A DNA stretch of 64,000 bases from Phylloscopus collybita (taxonomy: Eukaryota > Chordata > Aves > Passeriformes > Phylloscopidae): contig JAJNNQ010000004.1 of assembly GCA_027886175.1 (NCBI GenBank), positions 1,240,001-1,304,000 on the forward strand, written 5' to 3'. The translations under genes were made by a program, and so were the position numbers. Below the pieces are notes generated by a model. It was not told where the DNA came from and made no database searches. It saw only the letters and a program-made list of their open reading frames with translations. Positions 59,946 to 64,000 of the stretch are shown here, piece after piece. Positions within the stretch are counted from its first letter, which is position 1. Every line of letters starts with the position of its first letter.

Positions 59946-61390
59946 AAAGGGACAATCGGATCTATTGGACTGTGTGGATCCGATGGCCTGGCACATCTGA
60001 CCCACAAGAGTACACGGCTTTGATTGACACTGGCTCTCAATGTACCCTGATGCCATCAAGGTATGTAGGAACAGAATCTGTTTCTATTTCTGGAGTGACA
60101 GGAGGGTCCCAGCAGCTGACTGTAGTGGAGGCCGAAGTGAGTTTAACTGGGAACGGGTGGCAAAAACACCCCATTGTGACTGGCCCAGAGGCCCCATGCA
60201 TCCTTGGCATAGATTTTCTCAGAAATGGATATTTCAAAGACCCAAAAGGATATCGCTGGGCTTTTGGGATAGCTGCTGTAGAGAAAGAAGGCATCAGACA
60301 ACTGAATACCCTGCCTGGTCTCTCCGATGACCCCTTTGCTGTGGGACTGCTGAGAGTTGAAGAACAACAGGTACCAATTGCCACAGCAACAGTGCACCGT
60401 CGGCAATACCGCACTGACAGAGACTCTGTGACCCCGATCCATGAGATGATTCGTAAACTGGAGAGCCAAGGGGTGGTCAGCAAGGCTCGTTCACCCTTCA
60501 ACAGCCCCATCTGGCCTGTGCGTAAGTCCAGTGGGGAATGGAGACTGACTGTAGATTATCGTAGTCTGAATGAAGTCACGCCACCACTGAGCGCTGCTGT
60601 GCCAGACATGTTGGAGCTTCAGTATGAGCTGGAGTCCAAGGCAGCAAAGTGGTACGCGACCATAGACATTGCCAATGCCTTCTTCTCCATTCCTTTGGCA
60701 GCAGAGTGCAGGCCCCAGTTTGCTTTCACCTGGAGGGGTGTGCAGTATACCTGGAACCGACTGCCCCAGGGGTGGAAGCACAGTCCCACCATCTGCCATG
60801 GACTAATCCAGACTGCACTGGAAAAAGGCGAGGCTCCTGAGCATCTCCAGTATATTGATGACATCATTGTGTGGGGGAACACAGAAGTGGAAGTTTTCAA
60901 GAAAGGAGAGAAGATTATCCAGATTCTACTGAGAGCTGGTTTTGCCATTAAGCGAAGTAAGGTTAAGGGACCGGCTCGAGAAATCCAGTTCCTGAGAGTC
61001 AAGTGGCAAGATGGACGTCGCCAGATACCCACAGAAGTAATCAACAAGATCACTGCAATGTCTCCACCAACCAGCAAGAAGGAAACGCAAGCTTTCTTAG
61101 TTGCCATAGGCTTTTGGAGAATGCACATTCCTGAGTACAGCCAGATTGTGAGTCCTCTGTACCTGGTTACCTGCAAGAAGAACGATTTCCACTGGGGCCC
61201 TGAACAGCAGCAAGCCTTTGCCCAGATCAAGCAGGAGATCGCTCATGCGGTAGCCCTTGGCCCAGTGAGGACAGGACCAGATGTGAAGAATGTGCTCTAC
61301 TCAGCAGCCGGGAGCAATGGCCTGTCCTGGAGCCTTTGGCAGAAGGTGCCTGGTGAGACTCGGGGTCGACCACTGGGATTCTGGAGTTGA
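59918..61390 (+). CDS. pol: Pol, first part: protease and reverse transcriptase
   Basis: This is the gag frame after TAG; the first ATG is 59972, but readthrough would make translation enter at 59918. Counting from 59972, the protease active site is LIDTGS at residues 17-22 and an ILGIDFL motif follows at about 77-83. Reverse transcriptase starts about residue 150, with catalytic Asp in TIDIANAFF (about 230) and YIDD at 294-297, followed by the thumb and connection. The frame ends at a TGA (61388-61390) inside the connection/RNase H region. Similar coding continues in the same phase right after it, so the TGA is a single nonsense mutation. The enzymes would cleave the polyprotein and copy the viral RNA. 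Confidence 0.88.
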   Translation, partial: RGPASSQVEERDNRIYWTVWIRWPGTSDPQEYTALIDTGSQCTLMPSRYVGTESVSISGVTGGSQQLTVVEAEVSLTGNGWQKHPIVTGPEAPCILGIDFLRNGYFKDPKGYRWAFGIAAVEKEGIRQLNTLPGLSDDPFAVGLLRVEEQQVPIATATVHRRQYRTDRDSVTPIHEMIRKLESQGVVSKARSPFNSPIWPVRKSSGEWRLTVDYRSLNEVTPPLSAAVPDMLELQYELESKAAKWYATIDIANAFFSIPLAAECRPQFAFTWRGVQYTWNRLPQGWKHSPTICHGLIQTALEKGEAPEHLQYIDDIIVWGNTEVEVFKKGEKIIQILLRAGFAIKRSKVKGPAREIQFLRVKWQDGRRQIPTEVINKITAMSPPTSKKETQAFLVAIGFWRMHIPEYSQIVSPLYLVTCKKNDFHWGPEQQQAFAQIKQEIAHAVALGPVRTGPDVKNVLYSAAGSNGLSWSLWQKVPGETRGRPLGFWS

Positions 61391-63106
61391 AGCTACAGAG
61401 TGTCCGAAGCCAACTACACTCCCACGGAGAAGGAAATCTTGGCCGCCTATGAAGGAGTTCAGGCCGCTTCAGAAGTAATTGGCACGGAAACGCAGCTGCT
61501 TCTGGCACCCCGACTGCCGGTGCTGGGGTGGATGTTCAAGGGAAAGGTTCCTTCCACGCATCATGCCACCGACACTACTTGGAGCAAATGGATTGCCCTC
61601 ATTACGCAGCGCGCCCGTATTGGAAACCCAAATCGCCCTGGGATTCTGGAAGTTATAACGAACTGGCCTGAAGGTGAGACTTTTGGATTATCCTCTGAAG
61701 AAGAAGAGGAGCAAGTGACACGTGCTGAGGAGGCCCCACCATATAATGAGCTACCGGAGACTGAAAAACGATATGCCCTCTTCACTGATGGTTCCTGCCG
61801 AATTATAGGCACTGACAGGAAATGGAAAGCTGCAGTATGGAGCCCCACACGACGAGTTGCGCAAGCTACCGAGGGACAAGGTGGATCGAGTCAGATGGCA
61901 GAGCTTAAAGCTGTACAGCTGGCTTTGGATATTGCTGAACGGGAGAAGTGGCCGAGGCTCTATCTCTACACCGACTCATGGATGGTAGCTAATGCCCTGT
62001 GGGGATGGCTGAATCGCTGGAAAAAGGCCAACTGGCAGCGCAGAGGGAAACCCATCTGGGCTGCTGAGATCTGGCAGGACATTGCTACCCGAGTAGAGAA
62101 GCTAACCGTGAAGGTTCGACACGTGGATGCGCACGTGCCCAAGAGTCGGGCTAATGAGGAGCATCGCAACAATGAGCAGGTAGACAAAGCTGCCAAGGTG
62201 AAAGTATCACAGGTGGATCTAGACTGGCAGCACAAGGGAGAATTATTCCTAGCTCGTTGGGCCCATGATGCCTCTGGTCATCAGGGAAGAGATGCAACAT
62301 ACCGATGGGCCCGTGACCGAGGGGTGGACCTTACTATGGACAGCATATCACAGGTCATCCATGACTGTGAGACCTGCGCTGCAATCAAACAGGCCAAGCG
62401 GGTGAAGCCTCTGTGGTACGGTGGACGATGGTTGAAGTACAGGTATGGGGAAGCCTGGCAAATTGACTACATCACCCTTCCCCAGACCCGCCAAGGCAAG
62501 CGCTACGTACTGACCATGGTAGAAGCAACCACAGGTTGGCTGGAGACCTATCCTGTGCCTCATGCCACTGCCCGGAACACCATCCTGGGCCTGGAAAAAC
62601 AAGTCCTGTGGAGACACGGCACCCCAGAGAGAATCGAGTCAGACAACGGGACACATTTCAAGAATGGCCTTATAAACACCTGGGCCAAAGAACATGGTAT
62701 TGAATGGATATACCACATTCCTTATCATGCACCAGCTGCCGGGAAAGTTGAACGGTGCAATGGACTATTAAAGACCACCCTGAAGGCACTTGGCGGAGGA
62801 ACCTTCAAGAACTGGGACATAAACTTAGCCAAAGCCACCTGGATGGTAAACACCCGAGGCTCCATCAATCGAGCTGGTCCGGCCCAGTCTGAACCCTTGC
62901 ACACAGTGGATGGAGATAAAGTCCCTGTGGTACACCTGAAAGGGATTTTAGGAAAGACTGTTTGGATTAATCCCACCTCAGGCAAAGGCAGACCCATCCG
63001 TGGGATTGTTTTTGCTCAAGGACCTGGTTACACTTGGTGGGTAATGCAAAAAGATGGAGAAACCCGTTGTGTACCACAAGGAGACTTGATTCTGAGTGAG
63101 AACTAA
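61391..63106 (+). CDS. pol: Pol, second part: RNase H and integrase
   Basis: Continuation of pol after the TGA, in the same frame, open for 571 codons to TAA at 63104-63106. It has no start of its own (61400 is a GTG). RNase H shows the four acidic positions: Asp in FTDGSCR, Glu in MAELKAV, Asp in YTDSWMV and Asp in NEQVDKAA. Integrase follows with a His-His-Cys-Cys zinc domain (HDASGHQG ... CETC), then the D,D-35-E core: Asp in QIDYI, Asp in SDNGTHF and Glu in GKVERCNG, with exactly 35 residues between the last two. A C-terminal DNA-binding-like region ends the protein. No dUTPase domain follows, unlike mammalian ERVL. All catalytic residues appear present. Because of the upstream TGA this part would be made only by another readthrough. 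Confidence 0.88.
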   Translation, partial: SYRVSEANYTPTEKEILAAYEGVQAASEVIGTETQLLLAPRLPVLGWMFKGKVPSTHHATDTTWSKWIALITQRARIGNPNRPGILEVITNWPEGETFGLSSEEEEEQVTRAEEAPPYNELPETEKRYALFTDGSCRIIGTDRKWKAAVWSPTRRVAQATEGQGGSSQMAELKAVQLALDIAEREKWPRLYLYTDSWMVANALWGWLNRWKKANWQRRGKPIWAAEIWQDIATRVEKLTVKVRHVDAHVPKSRANEEHRNNEQVDKAAKVKVSQVDLDWQHKGELFLARWAHDASGHQGRDATYRWARDRGVDLTMDSISQVIHDCETCAAIKQAKRVKPLWYGGRWLKYRYGEAWQIDYITLPQTRQGKRYVLTMVEATTGWLETYPVPHATARNTILGLEKQVLWRHGTPERIESDNGTHFKNGLINTWAKEHGIEWIYHIPYHAPAAGKVERCNGLLKTTLKALGGGTFKNWDINLAKATWMVNTRGSINRAGPAQSEPLHTVDGDKVPVVHLKGILGKTVWINPTSGKGRPIRGIVFAQGPGYTWWVMQKDGETRCVPQGDLILSEN

Positions 63107-63188
63107 AATCAGCGTGTAGGGTTTTATTCTCTGTATATACGTATGTATATGTATGTATCTGTGAGAGTGTATGATGTAGATGGTGATA

Positions 63189-63205
63189 GAATAAGGGGTG
63201 GATTA
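63189..63205 (+). other. Polypurine tract
   Basis: Short purine-rich AGAATAAGGGGTGGA (about 63188-63202) a few bases before the 3' LTR, the expected primer for plus-strand DNA. It is interrupted by a T. Confidence 0.6.
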
Positions 63206-63728
63206 TGTCCTAGGTTACAATATAAAATTGTGCCCAGGGATGTATTCTATCCCCATGAGCCGTTGGAGCCAAGGTGGGGCAGTGTTCTCCCTTATCTTCT
63301 GTTAACAAGCCCAACAATGCCTTCCCGGAAAACGTTATCTCTGTTTAATGGGCCATCAAGAACCCATTTGCACGACTGATAAGATGAAATCATGCTATTG
63401 TGAGATGCTCTGCCCAGGGGGAGGAGCCAAGCATTCCCACCTGGATATAATCCAGGGTTTGAGACCCCACTGGCAGCTTCTATCCACTGAAATCTCAGAG
63501 GAGACGAGCTACCAGACATTTCTACAGGGATCACTGCTTTGGATCATCTCTGCTCCAGCGGAACCACATCTGCTGCTCCAGGAGGATTTCCCGGACTGCT
63601 TCAAACACCCTGACCAACAGGGTGTTAGGTTGTATCATTCTATTTATTTCACCTTTTTTTCCCTTCTTCTTCTATTAAATTGTATCTCTGACTGGGAGTC
63701 TCAATGGTTTTGCTTTCAAACCAGCACA
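63206..63728 (+). repeat. 3' LTR of the ERVL-like provirus
   Basis: Differs from the 5' LTR at about six positions, clustered near 63307 and 63358-63363, plus one T in a T run and one base near 63703. It supplies ATTAAA for polyadenylation. Confidence 0.92.
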
Positions 63729-64000
63729 AGAGAGCACCCCACTAAGAGCCAATGAGAGCCCAAAGAATACACCAATCAGGGAAAGGATCGAAAACAGACC
63801 AATCCCTGAGGGGACTGAGACTTTAAAAGGGACTGACCACAGTCAGTGGAGGCTTTGCTCTCATGAACTGAACTGTTGTGAGGGATGTGCTGTGCATACG
63901 TTTCTGGTTTCTCTGACTTGCTGTGAGGGGCTGGGACTAGCTCAGCCCCTTGTTCCTGTAGCCAATTTTATAGCAATAAACGATTGGCCTTTCCTTTTTT
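63729..64000 (+). mobile_element. Right part of the older LTR
   Basis: After the AGAGA duplication come GAGCCAATGAG, CACCAATCAGG and GACCAATCCC (three CCAAT boxes), TTTAAAAGGG (about 63822) and AATAAACG (about 63976). This is promoter, then polyadenylation signal, in plus orientation, as in an LTR. It continues past the window end, so whether it is a solo LTR or the 5' LTR of a provirus cannot be told. Confidence 0.6.

Larger units (their letters stand above)
57417..63728 (+). mobile_element. Nearly intact ERVL-like endogenous retrovirus
   Basis: A 6.3-kb provirus with LTRs of 522 and 523 bp and a perfect 5-bp target duplication AGAGA (57412-57416 and 63729-63733). Order: 5' LTR, primer site, hydrophobic leader ORF, gag, in-frame TAG, protease, reverse transcriptase, RNase H, integrase, polypurine tract, 3' LTR. 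Only about 100 bases separate the pol stop from the 3' LTR, so env is absent, and no dUTPase follows integrase. By hand count the LTRs differ by six substitutions and one T-run indel (about 1.1%), so insertion was recent on an evolutionary scale. One nonsense codon (61388-61390) and possibly the gag start stand between this copy and full coding capacity. Confidence 0.92.

Noticed and set aside
58161..59955. Minus-strand ORFs of 80-150 codons opposite gag
   Set aside because: Shadows of the gag repeat and coding sequence; no start context or resemblance to an antisense retroviral protein.
63107..63205. Room for an env gene after pol
   Set aside because: Only about 100 bases separate the pol stop from the 3' LTR; there is no env.
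1..64000. CRISPR arrays, bacterial operons, tRNA or rRNA genes
   Set aside because: No regularly spaced direct repeats, no cloverleaf or rRNA-like sequence recognised, and the repeat content is that of a bird genome.

Overview
This window looks like a stretch of bird nuclear genome, most likely a songbird. The evidence is several CR1 LINE fragments, avian-style endogenous retroviruses (ERVs) and solo LTRs, long AT-rich intergenic DNA, and a single CpG-island promoter at the left end. I see no bacterial genes, tRNA, rRNA or CRISPR. Apart from the retroviral genes, the open reading frames are short, mostly lack plausible starts, and read as chance ORFs or shadows.

Layout. (1) 1-2 kb: a CpG-island promoter. 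On the minus strand a nine-codon first coding exon (1548-1574) ends in a perfect splice donor. Its Met-Gly-Cys-Cys N terminus resembles the start of the choline transporter-like protein SLC44A1, so 1-1547 would be its first intron and everything to the right its upstream flank. In other amniotes that flank faces ABCA1, and in birds this segment is Z-linked (background knowledge, not seen here). (2) 2.2-4.6 kb: a minus-strand CR1 split by a 691-bp solo LTR, then a second CR1 tail. (3) 4.6-50 kb: AT-rich intergenic DNA with four more CR1 copies (15.1, 27.2, 31.8 and 40.4 kb), solo LTRs at 16.5, 20.2, about 37.3 and 50.0 kb, and several simple repeats, including about 29 copies of GGGAA and a 22-base G run. 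(4) 51.0-53.1 kb: a small, GC-rich, internally deleted provirus with a tRNA-Phe-like primer site, a matrix-like gag start, a PPPY late motif and no pol. (5) 55.1-64 kb: a short solo LTR, then a nearly intact 6.3-kb ERVL-like provirus (57417-63728) inserted inside another, older LTR.

The ERVL-like provirus is the centrepiece. It has two LTRs about 1.1% different, a perfect 5-bp target duplication, a primer site like tRNA-Lys, a Fv1/ERVL-type gag without zinc knuckles, and protease, reverse transcriptase, RNase H and integrase in the gag frame. It has no env and no dUTPase. Gag and pol are separated by one in-frame TAG followed by a compact hairpin, which suggests readthrough; one further TGA breaks pol at the RT/RNase H junction. 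Between the primer site and gag lies an unexpected 139-codon hydrophobic ORF. Gag itself has no upstream ATG in frame, so how its translation starts is an open and interesting question.

The elements record a history of nested insertion, LTR-LTR recombination and deletion. One case is an almost completely erased LTR at 27.7 kb of which only 20 bp and its target duplication remain.
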